A DNA stretch of 64,000 bases from Agarophyton chilense (Eukaryota > Rhodophyta > Florideophyceae > Gracilariales > Gracilariaceae), in assembly GCA_030374765.1 (NCBI GenBank), contig JARGXX010000096.1:744001-808000 (forward strand), in the 5' to 3' direction. The stretch's first letter is position 1, and every line of letters begins with the position of its first letter. The translations under genes were made by a program, and so were the position numbers. Under the pieces are notes generated by a model. The model ran no database searches. It was not told the DNA's origin and saw only the letters and a list, made by a program, of their open reading frames with translations. Positions 53,941-64,000 of this stretch are shown piece after piece.

Positions 53941-53954
53941 TCTATTCTTTTCCC
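53911..53954 (-). promoter_or_regulatory. -1 ribosomal frameshift signal between gag and pol (element E)
   Basis: On the minus strand the heptamer GGGAAAA (53954-53948) lies in the X-XXY-YYZ phase of gag, one codon before the gag stop TAG. Five bases later a stem-loop starts: outer GAGG/CCTC (53942-53939 with 53914-53911) and an inner 6-bp stem TCTCCC/GGGAGA with a CTTC loop. The -1 frame is open directly into the protease. This is the classic layout of retroviral -1 signals. Confidence 0.8.
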
Positions 53955-56032
53955 TGTACAGGGTCCTGGTCGGGCGGAGGCCCGACTTCCTCGGCAACGA
54001 GTGCATGATTCCGTTGCACGGTAGCTACCGCAGGAGTGGGTTGAGATCCACCAGCGTGGTTTGGCGCTGGTGCGGCGCGTGCCGGCTGAGCCGGTTTGTA
54101 CCGATAATTCGGAGTGTGAGCCAATGCGTTGGGGAAGTCCGTCTTCGCGCGGAGATATGACGTGAGTGGCACGGAGCCCTTCTCCTGCGGGGAGAGGGCT
54201 TCGTAATTATCCACCACTCGCGCCATATCGCGTAGCGATAAAAGGCATTGCGGGGAGGTGTGCCCGCGCTCGTAGCACAAGTGGCACACCAACGTCACTC
54301 CCGCGTTTCGCGGTACGGCATTCCGAGCATCGGTGTATCTTCCGGGTTCTCGGTTTCCAACCCATCCAGGGCGCTGACTTCGTGTCATTCCGTTCGAGTA
54401 CGGCATACGGGGGGCCGGAGTGCGGCGGTCATTAAGATAAAAGACCTGCCCGTTCTCCGTGTCCCTTGTGGTTGAGTCAACCGAGCCATCCGTCGTAGAC
54501 GGTAATTCCGTTGTCGGAATAGATAAACCATCGTGATGGATGACATTCATATTGTCATAACCCTGTTTGGGGATGCCATCCGTCGCAAATGACGGTGGAG
54601 AAGAGTCCGACTCAAGCAGCAATGCTTTAGCGGCCTTCGACCGGGTTCCCGGATTGCGTTCACGTAGTGCATCTCCCTCTGCGCGGGGAAACTGTACGAG
54701 TTCAAGGTAGGTCACCTTCGGCTCTTGTTCCCTGTAACGGGCGACAAGAGTCTTGATGGCTGGATCCAAGCCATCAATGAACGTCGTACAGCGTTCCCCA
54801 GCGGGGTATACATTACCACAACGGTAGAAAGCCTTATTCAGGCGTACCGAGTAATCGGTCTCGAGCTCGCCGGAGCGTTGTCGAGTGTCTCGCAAAGCGA
54901 GTATCGCCGCTTGTATCGCGGAGTTGGTTGCGTAGGAACGCAGGAGGTACTGTACGGCCTCGGGCCAGCAGGTCACACCTCCTTCGGAGGCTCGCGATGA
55001 GCCCCGAACCGACAAAAACTGATCTTTAGCGACACCCCGTAGAAAGTAGGGTAGCTCCACGTAGGCTTGTCCTTCGTTCATTCCGAGTATATCGGCTTCC
55101 GCTACAAAGCGGTGTAGGAAATCCAAGACCAGAATTGGATCATCCCCAGTAAACGACTTGTTACGAAGTGAAAGCTGCATCCGCTTGATGCAGTTTTTCA
55201 CTTTACCCGTGTCACGCGGTGTCCGACCTAAAGAGGAATCTTCTAGCCGGTAATACCGGTAGGACAGGAGTGTCCTGTACAGAGGGTTGGTGGGCTTCAA
55301 GGGTTTGAGGGCCGGATGTCGCCGACCCTTGGGGCGCGACCGGATGGCCCCGTAGGTGGCAGAGGACCGCTTTGAGCGGGAAGAGCGCCCATAACGATCC
55401 CGTGGGTCATCGCTCACCGACGAATCGGAACTCTCCGAGTCACTCGGTTTACCGTCCGACTCAGATGATGAGTCGGACGGGTGTCCGTGCTTACGGTTAG
55501 AATCCCGGTTCTTCCGGCTCTTCCGGTTCCGCGACTGGGTCTCTCGATGAGAGACAACCGGTCTAGCCGCGTTCGCGGGCGAGGTTAACGTCCTCTCGAC
55601 CGACTCAAGTCGGCTTCGGAGACGCTCGAAGCGATTCTCCATACCATCTGCGAAGGAAGACGGAGCCCCAAAACACTCGAGTAGTGTATTGACGTCCGAC
55701 CGCAATACGCGGATATCCTCGGCTAACTCACTTGGAGGGGGGTTAGCGAGGCTTCCTCGTAAAGAGGTGAACTCCCTCGAGAGGGTATTGTGAGCAGCCT
55801 GCAGGGAGCGGAGCTGCTCTTCCAAGCGTACAATCCGCGCTTGGTCGACCAACCGCGGAGGCGGAGAAACCACCGTTGCGACGGTCGTTAACCAGGAATC
55901 GGGCTGCGGGTCTTCAGTGCCGGTGACCGGTATCTCCCGGGAATCCGGTGTTGGAGCCAAGGCCTGTGGAACATCAGTGTCCCTGGCATCACCGCTTTGG
56001 CGGGAACGGCTGCGTGTTGCAGGAGGCTCCAT
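53942..56032 (-). CDS. Element E Gag
   Basis: 696 codons from the first ATG at 56032; the frame is open 10 codons further up from a GTG. The N-terminus is Arg/Ser-rich. A helical segment (VRLEEQLRSLQAAHNTL) could form a coiled coil. A basic, Ser/Asp-rich region follows. The gag domain is about residues 260-470 (DDPILVLDFLHRF, EAVQYLLRSYATN, RLNKAFYRCG, TFIDGLDPAIKTLV). A CCHC zinc knuckle reads CHLCYERGHTSPQC (C-X2-C-X4-H-X4-C). This is the only intact gag in the window. Gag builds the particle and packages RNA, and could supply defective relatives. Confidence 0.92.
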   Translation of the reverse strand: MEPPATRSRSRQSGDARDTDVPQALAPTPDSREIPVTGTEDPQPDSWLTTVATVVSPPPRLVDQARIVRLEEQLRSLQAAHNTLSREFTSLRGSLANPPPSELAEDIRVLRSDVNTLLECFGAPSSFADGMENRFERLRSRLESVERTLTSPANAARPVVSHRETQSRNRKSRKNRDSNRKHGHPSDSSSESDGKPSDSESSDSSVSDDPRDRYGRSSRSKRSSATYGAIRSRPKGRRHPALKPLKPTNPLYRTLLSYRYYRLEDSSLGRTPRDTGKVKNCIKRMQLSLRNKSFTGDDPILVLDFLHRFVAEADILGMNEGQAYVELPYFLRGVAKDQFLSVRGSSRASEGGVTCWPEAVQYLLRSYATNSAIQAAILALRDTRQRSGELETDYSVRLNKAFYRCGNVYPAGERCTTFIDGLDPAIKTLVARYREQEPKVTYLELVQFPRAEGDALRERNPGTRSKAAKALLLESDSSPPSFATDGIPKQGYDNMNVIHHDGLSIPTTELPSTTDGSVDSTTRDTENGQVFYLNDRRTPAPRMPYSNGMTRSQRPGWVGNREPGRYTDARNAVPRNAGVTLVCHLCYERGHTSPQCLLSLRDMARVVDNYEALSPQEKGSVPLTSYLRAKTDFPNALAHTPNYRYKPAQPARAAPAPNHAGGSQPTPAVATVQRNHALVAEEVGPPPDQDPVQGKE

Positions 56033-56157
56033 GCTAGGCGGTTTCCTTGGAATTGGCCACACCGTCTCGACGGAAGAATAGAAAGCAAACCGGTGAGACC
56101 GGAGAAAACCCGTTAAACGGAAAACAACCTCAGAGAGGACACAAGCGGTCTTGACTT

Positions 56158-56173
56158 CTACGTCGGGAGACCA
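56158..56173 (-). other. Primer-binding site of element E
   Basis: TGGTCTCCCGACGTAG starts three bases after the LTR end on the minus strand. It differs from the D site at two positions. The implied tRNA ends CGGGAGACCA, like yeast tRNA-Tyr; primer identity is not proven. Confidence 0.7.
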
Positions 56174-56176
56174 ATT

Positions 56177-57041
56177 TGTAGGACAATGCCCCCAAGGGGG
56201 AAAACCTACGAAGACGTCCGGATCTTCCTCTCACGAGGTAACCGCCGCGAAAGAGCCCTCCCAGGGATCGGCGCGCAATGCCGGGAGTAAGCCGGAGCCG
56301 AACCGTCGCGACGGGCGCAGGGAGGCTGTAAGAAGCCGAGAATATCCGCCGAAGCGGTGCTTGCGTATCCTCTGAGGAGGCAAACCCCACAAGAGTGGCG
56401 AGCACGACAGGTGTCAGTGCGAGCCGCAAGAGCGGGAATTGCCCAATGAAGGGGAGAAAAAGGGAAGGAAAATGGGAACGGAGGCAAGAGGGCGAGGTTG
56501 ACCACGAGTCGTAAGAGGGGACTCGGGAATAGCCGGCACTGCCGGGTGTAGCAAACCGTATACACGGGCGGAACCACGAAAGTGGGAATAGATACCCAAC
56601 ACACGAAGGCTGCTTGAACGTCCAAGGGGGTTGGGAAGCCGTGCACCACGGGAAATCCCTCCGTAAGGAGTTGTATATCCGCGCAGGCGGTTCGACCCAG
56701 AGCCAAGACCTGGAAGACCAAGATCACCCTTGTTGGGGAGACTTTACTGGACCGGCGGCCGTGAAGCCGGCGGCCTAAGTACTGTAGTCACCGTAGAATA
56801 GAATAAATAAAGTCTATCCTAAATAGCTAAATGTCCGTCTAACAAAAGGGGCCAATCTGGCGGCCACGTGTCGCGCGGGCACTGCGGCCACGTGTATGGC
56901 ACCCGGTCCCGCCGGTGCATCACCGGCGTTCCGGCCATCGCCGTAAATACGGATTACTCCTACTCATAACGAGGTTGCACGCCGGAGGCTCCGGAAAAAA
57001 CTTAAGTCCCCAAAAACCTCCCTGGAGGACGTTGCTCTTCA
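56177..57041 (-). repeat. 5' LTR of element E (865 bp)
   Basis: TGAAGAGCAACG (at 57041) to TTGTCCTACA (at 56177). It is next to the primer-binding site, so it is the 5' LTR. The U3 part is identical by eye to the 3' LTR and the R-U5 part is not. Confidence 0.94.
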
Positions 57042-57243
57042 ACAGCGTTTCTCTCTTGTACCGGTAGAAAGCGGTAGACATGCCCGGCATACAAGCAATT
57101 AAGCTCACTTCGAAGTCCCTCAAGTATACTTTGAATTTTCTTCTTGTGTCTCCACTTTTGTCGTTGTCGTGCGCTTCGTTCTTTGTATCCCCGTCCTGTA
57201 TATCAGACGCCCCTGACAGAGGAAGCACGTCCCGAATGCCCAT
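57042..57243 (-). pseudogene. Unrecognised ORF fragment cut by element E
   Basis: From ATG 57243 about 67 codons (MGIRDVLPLSG, polar middle, KFKVYLRDFEVSLIACMPG) run straight into the LTR at 57041. No domain is recognised. It is on the same strand as, and just downstream of, the ORF ending at 57391, so the two may belong to one element or transcription unit. The left flank of E does not continue it. Confidence 0.4.
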
Positions 57244-57390
57244 CGAATGAAAAGTTGTCGTTGTTTTATATTAATTTTCGTTCCCGTCTCCTTTCTTGCG
57301 CAAGTCAGACGTATTCTCCTTAAATTGCTTACAAAGTTTCGCCAACTTGTGAAACTTTCGCATCATTGACTCGCTTATCAAATCGTCGTG

Positions 57391-58310
57391 CTATTTTCCG
57401 AGTTCTCTGGCCGCTTCCCAGTTGCCAGTCTTATCAACCATTATCACTGCCGCCAACCTACGAATTTCCATCACCACCACTAACTCATTCTTAGCGCACA
57501 TAACGCCCAAAGAGCTGATGAGGCAGTCAATAACCCGAGCTAGTGTTGCAGCTTCCCGGCGGTTCAGAACACCCGCCAAATGACGAGCTTCTACCGAAGC
57601 AGAGACCGTCGGGTAATTCGTGAGGGCCTTGCAGAGCATATTTTCCCCTTCAAGACTGTCAACCGAAACATTTTGTTCAAGAAACGGTTTGGTAGCGAAC
57701 GCAACCCAGAAGTTCTTATTGGACTTCTGTCGCTTCGAATTCATAGCCTTCTTTGCGAGGCTCGAAATTCCCTCATCGTCATCGTCGGACTCTGAACCAG
57801 AGTCATTGCCGGAATCAAGAAGAACCCCTTCCATCGCCTGTCTGATGTCGACAAGAAAATCATCTTGCTTTGATTTCTTCTTTGAACTCTTCCGTGACTT
57901 CTTTAATTCCATAATGTCTTTAGTCATGCTTTTCTGCGCCTTCTCCAACCCCTCCATGACAGAAAGAAATTTCTGCATTTACTGGGGTGCTTAGTAGCAT
58001 CTTCCTCGGTGTCAGAATCCGGAAAGGACTCGGACTCGTATTCACTCGAAGATTGACCCTATTTGCCCCCCGTCACGTGTTTAGAACGCCCTATAGGTTT
58101 TTTTTATCCGAGACGGTTACAACTTGAGTACTCGCTACTCCCTTAGAAGACCCCGCTTTTGACTCACTCCCTCCGACACTCAGTGGGTATGTTTTATCTT
58201 CAATACAATGCAGTAAAACGTCCACCTCATCCTTTTTAGGGATTCTGGAAATCTCATTCCTAAATACACAAAGGAAAGCATTTTTGTTCTGTGACTTTTT
58301 TCCAAGGTAA
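57391..58310 (-). pseudogene. Unrecognised coding unit with acidic and coiled-coil parts, frameshifted
   Basis: The last block is open from ATG 57978 to 57391 (195 codons): MEGLEKAQKSMTKDIMELKK (helical), a Lys/Ser run (SRKSSKKKSKQ), an Asp/Ser acidic run, then a folded-looking end (ARHLAGVLNRREAATLARVI, MEIRRLAAVIM). Upstream, other frames on the same strand continue plausibly: SSSEYESESFPDSDTEEDATK just before 57978, and a block at 58290-58105 (NEISRIPKKDEVDVLLHCIED) that shifts at a run of eight A (58097-58104). It looks like one gene with two small shifts. I do not recognise the family; a gag-like protein of another element is possible. Confidence 0.45.
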
Positions 58311-59466
58311 ACTTAAAGCATACCCCGAAAAAAATTTATTACGATGCCCAAGTCATCTTCTTCCATTGCCTCGGTTTTCTGCCCAAGAGCCCTGCAGTTT
58401 GAAATTTTATTTGTAGAAGGTCCATCACCTCTAAAGACGGTCTACTCATTCCATCTTCGGGACAAGTTGAACCCGTACTGCAAGCTTCTGCTTTTAGAAG
58501 GGCCGCTCCTGGCTCAGCGCGCGACCTAAATAGTTCCAGCCGTCACTCCACACCCATACAAGCCAAAATAGGTCTAGGCCTCGTATTCGCCAGGTCCCTG
58601 AGATTCATGCCTGAACAACACAATCCGCAGTCACTTTTGGACAGAGCGTTGTGCTTTAAACACCCCCGCCTTGCTTTATTACGCAAAGCTCATAGTACAG
58701 AAATTTGAACAATTGTTTTTCAGAAAATCCTTCAAATACTAAACACCAATATCACAAAAACCCTTAATGTCGATATGCAACTTCAAAAAACCTTAAAAGA
58801 ATCGATTAAAAAACATGCAGAACCCTCAGCCGGATACAAACTTCACGCTTTTTCCAGGAATTTACTGACAATTAACTTGCTCATGTGGAAAAACCCCCTG
58901 GTCACCAAACTAAGGAAAGACCTTTCAAAATTTTGTTTCCGGACTCTAACACAAGCAACGCCAGTAACTACCAAGAGACAGCAACCCATACGGTAACTCA
59001 CTTGAGCTCTGCATTTCGTCGAACCTAGCCTTAAAAAATTAATTTTTACAAGCATACTGAAACTCCCGGCCTTGTAATATCTATAATTTAATTTTCTTAG
59101 AAAACTGAAACAAGTCTCAAGAATTCTGAATAACAAACCAACATAATAGGGATTACTGGCCTACGGAGGCCTGATCACTTTCCTCTCCAACAGGGACCTC
59201 TCACAGACCTACTCCGTTAGCCAGCCTACTCTGCTCAGTCGACACCACAAGGAGGTGGAGTAAAGCGTTAGTCGACCAAACGCAAAGGATTAAAATTTTC
59301 GTCACGTCTTCGGAAATAATAATCCCTACGTAGGCTCTGGATTAAAACATTGCTATAGTTGACAGTTCCGGTGCCTTTCAACTTCGTATTAAGTACTGAG
59401 TCCTCACCTAATATGATGTCGAAGTAGTGCACTTCTTCGTCTTTTCAGACGACTCCAGATAAGGTG
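58311..59466. other. AT-rich region, no gene seen
   Basis: Short frames on both strands show no motif and no conservation with other parts of the window. Codon texture does not suggest coding. Confidence 0.5.
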
Positions 59467-60293
59467 TCATACGTGTAGTCGGTCCAGAAACTGAAGGAAA
59501 CTTTTCTCTTTTGGCTTTACGGACGCCAATTGCGCGCGCAACTGCTGCGCAAAATTTACAATTTTGTCGTTTCTCGTTCTTTTTGTCTTTGTTCTATTTG
59601 TCTTTGTTCTATTTGTCTCTGACTCACCGGTATGTTTCTTAGTCTTCTCATTTACCTTAATTCCAAGTTTATTGTTCAAATACTTAGGATTTAGAAAAAA
59701 ATTTACTGTCATGATTTTCGGGGCGACAAATGGCACGTTTAATACCAGAAGTGTTTTGCAATCGAAGCACGTCCAGAGTTCCGAAAACGAAAGGTTTTCT
59801 GCTCATCCAGTAAACGTGATGTAGTCGTCTTCCAATTGGTTTGATCTTTAAATAGCGTCTCGATTGCTGCACAAACCGCAGATGATTTTAAAGCTTTAAT
59901 AGAGACAACAACTGATTCAATTTGCAGTTTTCCTGTTAATGACATCTGTGCAGATTCCAGTTTTGAAATTAGATCTCTCCTCTTATCGATATGTGTTTCC
60001 AGTGCTTGAAATGTCGACGAGTATTTCACCGAAACCAATTCACACGTAGTGTTAATGCGCGATGCAGTGTCTAAAGAGTCAAAGCGATCATCAAGTTTAG
60101 CGAGCAAGTCGTGCGGACGTCAAATGTCCGCTTGAACAATGCAGAGTGTTTCATTCGAAATTGCTGCAACAATATTTTTACTAGCTGGTTTATGATCATC
60201 TATAAACTTTATCTTCTTTTCATCACCCTTGTAAGGATTGTGTTGTTTGCAATGAACACCTAGTTGCTTAGCTTCACACGCCGTAACAACCAT
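59467..60293 (-). pseudogene. Unrecognised coiled-coil-like coding unit, one stop and one shift
   Basis: From ATG 60293 a 57-codon frame (MVVTACEAKQLGVHCKQHNPYKG) ends at a TGA. The same frame continues directly (LLAKLDDRFDSLDTASRINTT, HIDKRRDLISKLESAQMSL) to 59739. A shifted block 59736-59467 has a TNRTKTNRTKTKRTRN repeat and ends LQFLDRLHV. The composition is helical and charged. No known family is recognised. It lies on the same strand as the unit at 57391, so both may be parts of one mobile element. Confidence 0.4.
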
Positions 60294-63200
60294 GATTTTT
60301 CAAATAGGATATCTTCTGACTCAGGTAATGATTTCATTTACACTGGATTAGGATCCCTGGTGTAGATGGTAAACAAGGGATATCTAAAGATGATGTATTG
60401 TCTTATTAAAAAAAGGACGAATGCAGTTAAGGAGCTCAGTATTTGTGAAACTCCTTCCATTGGTAGTCTCAATAACCTGTTTGCGCTATTTGCGAGAGTG
60501 TGTTGAATGTGAGTAATGAACTGTTTGATAAGTATGTAGGAGGCTCATTCACGGCGTCTTTTATACAGTTGTAGTGTTTCCCGATTGGGATATCTACAAG
60601 AGAGTATAATGCTTTGACTATTACTCATTATCTATGTCTGTTAGCTGTCTACAGTTTAAGGGGGCCATGTAAAAGCACAGAATAAATGCTTACTGTCGAA
60701 GTCGGGGGAGGAAATAGGCCAAGGTAAATTCAATCAGACGCCTGCCCGTCTATCCAGTTTACTTTGCGTTCCTATCGCGCCTTAAATCGGGCGCATGATC
60801 CGCCACTCGCTGGATAACCCAGCGAGTTCGGGAGTTTTATGCTCAAGCGTCACCTACGCTGAACCGCGTAACGGAAGTGCTACCCGCGCTGACGTCCTAG
60901 CGAAAGAACCTATCGAGACCATTTTGACTTAGTGTATGCAGCACCTATGCTTTTGTGGCTCAGCACGACACATACCATATTAATATTGGCTCACCTGCCG
61001 CCGTATAACAATTTGCGGTGGAGCGCCATCTTTTCCGATGTATCGATGGTTTACTCTACTAGACCGTACGGTTCTGTCACGCAGGTAGCACTCTCCGTGA
61101 GGCGCACGCGTGCTCATGACCGATCGGTGAAAGTAGCGATGCGGCTAGTGTCTACTCGACCCTAGAGTATTACAGTAGCCTACGCATATGCTACTGTACG
61201 ATAGAAAATACCGATGCGGTTACACCGGATCGGTACACGCCCTTGATTATCTTAGTACCTCCTGACAGAGTTCTGGCCTTGTTTTAAGGGGTTTTTGATT
61301 GCTACATAACTGGGTTTCTAGTAAATGAATTTGTTCTTAACTCAAGGGTCTGTTGTGACGATGTCTTAGGTTTCAAATGAATCTAAAAACGTTTTTTAGA
61401 ACATGCGAAAAGCGAAACGAGAACTACTTTGAAGGAGTATGCGCTTTTCTTCAGAGTCCCAAATTACCAGGAGCTACGTTACATCTTTTGCTCTTTCCAA
61501 GGTGCAGCGAAAGACAGTGACGTCGCACATTAGAAACTATTGGACACGAAGACGAACAGGAAGGTTTATCTTATTTTAAAGCGTTGAAAGTGTCCCTCTA
61601 TTCCCCATTACCCCATACGTGCCACTGTAGTATAAAAAAAGAGTAGGCCTCGAACGTTACGATGGATGAACCGTTTCCCGGGCAACAGTTATCCACTTCT
61701 TCCAAATCTTTTCCTGTTCTATATTCAACGATCGACAGAGAAGCACCTAATGAAACCACTCTCGGTGCATGCCAATTTCATTCCCAATTTGTATATGCCT
61801 CTCAGCCAATGAAGAATAGAAGAATTGATTCGAGTAGGCGTTCTGGACTCTGTACGGAGACAACAAAACACTTTTGGCTTTCTTTAAAAGGAAGGGAAAT
61901 CAAGATTGATCGCCTCAGGAAAAGAAGAATCGTTTTGGATAAATTATGCTCATCTATCAATGAAAGCCAAACAAGGACCATCTCACGCACGAAATCCAGC
62001 AGTTGCTGGACAAGAAAATATCCACGCTGGCAATATCTAGGTTGACATTAACAGCCAGGTGGACACTATGATTTGACATTGAATGTTGTTGGTGTCAATA
62101 TGATTGGCTTTCGTTTTATATTATGAACTGCTGCCAGCGCATCAGAATAGACAAGATAGCACGGAGCGTTTCGATTAGATATATAGCTCGAGATATTTTT
62201 TCTCCAGAAGACAAGGAAACCTTCTTATCGGTACTGCATTCAAGAAAGGGCGAGTGGACCGTTGTCTGGAGACCTTCATTTCATACAACCGTTCTAGATG
62301 ACCGGTACTTGTACAAATAAACTTGTTCGCCGTGGGGTTTTCGTTTCTATAGGTTTGACAGACTTTCCGCGAGGGAGTGAGTGAACGTTCTCATCTTGAT
62401 CGGATAGCAGTCGAGAGGTGCTACGTGGGGAGAGAATGGTATGTTGAAAAGAACGGTTCATGCCCAGTGCGAGGAATGAAGAGCCACATCCTCAAACAAA
62501 ACAAATAGGACAACGACAAACGTTGAATTATTAAAGACCCTTGTCACGAAAACCTCGAAGGAATTTTGGTGTTTGCTTGGAGCGCTTTCATGGTAATAGA
62601 GTCTCCTTTAACAATTGCTTCCGACAGTTGACATCTACTCTGCAAGCTTGCAAAATATGTCTTTTGTTCACATTGCCTTCGCTCGAGGCTGTGGGGGAAT
62701 CTTCGAACCCTCCAAACCCCAGTCTTGGTCGTTGTCTAGAGAGAGTACAAATCGGGCTTTGAATCATTCATAGGCAGGTCCAAAATCAATACTTCCCAAT
62801 TCTGCGTCCTGCAAACTGTCTTGACTGCAAGCAGTGTTCCATCGTTTTTTGGAATTGGAAACAAGGATAGTTTTCGCCGAGAATATAGAGAGGTCTTCGC
62901 ACCTTTCCACAGTTTTCTTTTCTTGACACTGTCAATAGAACGTATGATATGCATTTTATAGTACTGAACGATGCGGGAGTTCATACAGAGTACACGAATA
63001 GACAGAGGTAGATGGGGGTTTTTGATTCAAACTGATAGCTGTTGAAAGCATACTAAATGAGCCTTCCCGCAGTGAGCGCAATCCTTTGTCGGGATTCTTC
63101 GACTTCTTGTCATCTGTGCTCAATCATTGCTTCCTTTTGCACCGCGAAGCATTTGTATTCGCCTCTTGCAAAGAAAATTGGAGAGCACAAACTCAAAAAG

Positions 63201-63618
63201 TTGGCATGAAAATGGATACTTCACACACAGTATTCACAAGTTCACATAAATAAACGTGTAGTGAATACTAACATTTATTTGAAATGCACTCTGTTTGGTG
63301 AAGATGTCGTTTTTCAGAACAGAGCAAAGTTCAAAACTGGAACGCGAGTCACCAATTGTTAGAAATCAGTCGTGACAATCTTCTAAATGGACATTTTTGC
63401 CCTCCAGACGATAGGAAGTATCTGAAACACAGGCATAGTGTTTGGAAACATACCTGTCAAAGTTCATCCTCCAAGGCCGACTAGATTCATCGGTTGGCAT
63501 AAAAGCTGAAGTTCAGCATGAATAGCACAATCTCCATCTCTCGGCTCTCGGCCCTGGAAGCAGAGTCCGTGCAAGCATCACTTCACACGTTGCAAGCAGA
63601 ACATATGCTACAAGAACG
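60294..63618. other. Intergenic region, no confident gene
   Basis: Only short frames occur (for example 61662-62045 and 62123-62320 on the plus strand), with no recognised motif. A purine stretch TTTAAGGGGGCCA at about 60657-60669 is followed by TGTAAAAGC, which would fit a polypurine tract and LTR start, but no coding or second LTR supports it. A hairpin ACTCGCTGG/CCAGCGAGT is at about 60806-60829. The last few hundred bases should contain the promoter of the ORF at 63619. Confidence 0.45.
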
Positions 63619-64000
63619 ATGAGCTCGTCTCAACCCGCTCGATCTTCTCAGACAACCCAAGAGCCATCTCCATCGCATGCACCCCTTGTCTCAGAACCTT
63701 CCCCAGCTCCCTCAAACGGGCATTCACAACAACCCTCTTTGAATCCCCCCCCTACAACTCTTCCCTTCCCGCCACAACCCGAAGCGAGAACATCATTCCC
63801 GGTCACAAGGAATGAAAACCACGAGGAAAGCCCTGGATCTCCACCAGAGCTTCAACTACCAATTGCCATTGCAGAGCAAAATGAGACCGGCTCAGCATTA
63901 CCAAACTGTCAAGATTCTTCCCCTACCTTCGATGATGATGACGATGATGACGATGATGACGACAATGATGACGATGAACGTGATCAGGAGGATAGGCCCA
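63619..64000 (+). CDS. Partial ORF, low-complexity N-terminus with Asp run, leaves the window
   Basis: The frame is open for 127 codons from ATG 63619 to the window end. It starts MSSSQPARSSQTTQEPSPSH, continues Pro/Ser/Gln-rich, and then has a run of ten Asp after FDD (about residues 106-115) and DDDERDQEDRP. Such N-termini are common in nuclear proteins, but nothing recognisable is reached. The A/T/C-rich codons differ from the GC-rich seipin-like gene. Confidence 0.55.
   Translation, partial: MSSSQPARSSQTTQEPSPSHAPLVSEPSPAPSNGHSQQPSLNPPPTTLPFPPQPEARTSFPVTRNENHEESPGSPPELQLPIAIAEQNETGSALPNCQDSSPTFDDDDDDDDDDDNDDDERDQEDRP

Larger units (their letters stand above)
45150..57041 (-). mobile_element. 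Ty3/gypsy chromodomain element E, nearly complete
   Basis: 11.9 kb with two LTRs (56177-57041 as 5', 45150-46015 as 3'), primer-binding site, gag, frameshift site, protease, RT-RNase H, integrase, chromodomain, plus-strand aORF and polypurine tract. It is the reference copy for this window. Lesions: a TAG between protease and RT, a frameshift after RNase H, a deletion of the GPY/F module, Tyr-Leu-Asp-Glu at the RT active site, and a solo LTR and a frameshift in the aORF. Flanks do not match (AGTAG left, ACAGC right), and the left flank is copia while the right flank is a different broken ORF. Confidence 0.95.

Noticed and set aside
60780..60850. Structured RNA or tRNA suggested by the hairpins GCGCC/GGGCGC and ACTCGCTGG/CCAGCGAGT
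   Set aside because: No B box, no cloverleaf and no repeat of the structure elsewhere in the window.
60657..61210. Polypurine tract followed by a possible LTR (TGTAAAAGC start)
   Set aside because: No clear CA end, no partner LTR and no coding sequence upstream on the plus strand.
1..64000. CRISPR arrays, rRNA genes, standard tRNA genes, bacterial operons
   Set aside because: None seen. The only direct repeats are LTRs, the spacer repeats in A and the WD40 units, and the tRNA-like segments lack an anticodon arm.

Overview
This is nuclear DNA from a eukaryote, and most of it is retrotransposon. My best guess is a multicellular red alga of the Chondrus type. The reasons are long genes without introns (seipin-like, CDCA7-like, and a 1,280-codon NB-ARC/WD40 gene), nested chromodomain Ty3/gypsy and Ty1/copia elements, and roughly balanced base composition. 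The species is an inference and is not proven here.

Layout. 1-7280: Ty3/gypsy element A (+), cut by the window edge. 7273-11719: 3' half of element B (+). 11720-13298: Ty1/copia debris and T-rich sequence. 13299-23411: element D (-), a second gypsy lineage with both LTRs and a nested solo LTR. 23412-31363: element C (+), carrying an exact-length 1,578-bp inverted repeat. 31364-32800: broken gag-like or unrecognised debris. 32801-42651: the host gene island, with seipin-like (+), CDCA7-type zinc finger (-), an SF3B4 pseudogene (-) and the NLR-like NB-ARC/WD40 gene (+). 42652-45149: copia debris with a gypsy solo LTR. 45150-57041: element E (-), the most complete gypsy copy. 57042-63618: unrecognised, partly broken reading frames. 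63619-64000: start of a new acidic ORF that leaves the window.

The main result is that all five gypsy elements (A, B, C, D, E) carry the same extra gene. It is a roughly 600-codon reading frame on the strand opposite to gag-pol, placed between the chromodomain and the 3' LTR and pointing tail-to-tail at pol with 180-416 bp between stop codons. I call it aORF. Copies in A, B, C and E are clearly homologous; the copy in the diverged D lineage shares the order of several motifs. I recognise no known domain in it. Antisense extra ORFs are known in plant Tat-lineage elements, but I cannot link this protein to them.

Other signals: a near-exact internal copy of the polypurine tract inside pol (B, C, E); a canonical -1 frameshift heptamer with a stem-loop at the gag-pol junction of E; a tRNA-like A-box/B-box segment in the D-family LTRs; similar primer-binding sites in D and E; and near-identical WD40 repeats in the NLR-like gene that vary at a few positions, as in fungal HET-type NLRs. 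Every element has a lesion in a catalytic or required part, so none looks able to move by itself.
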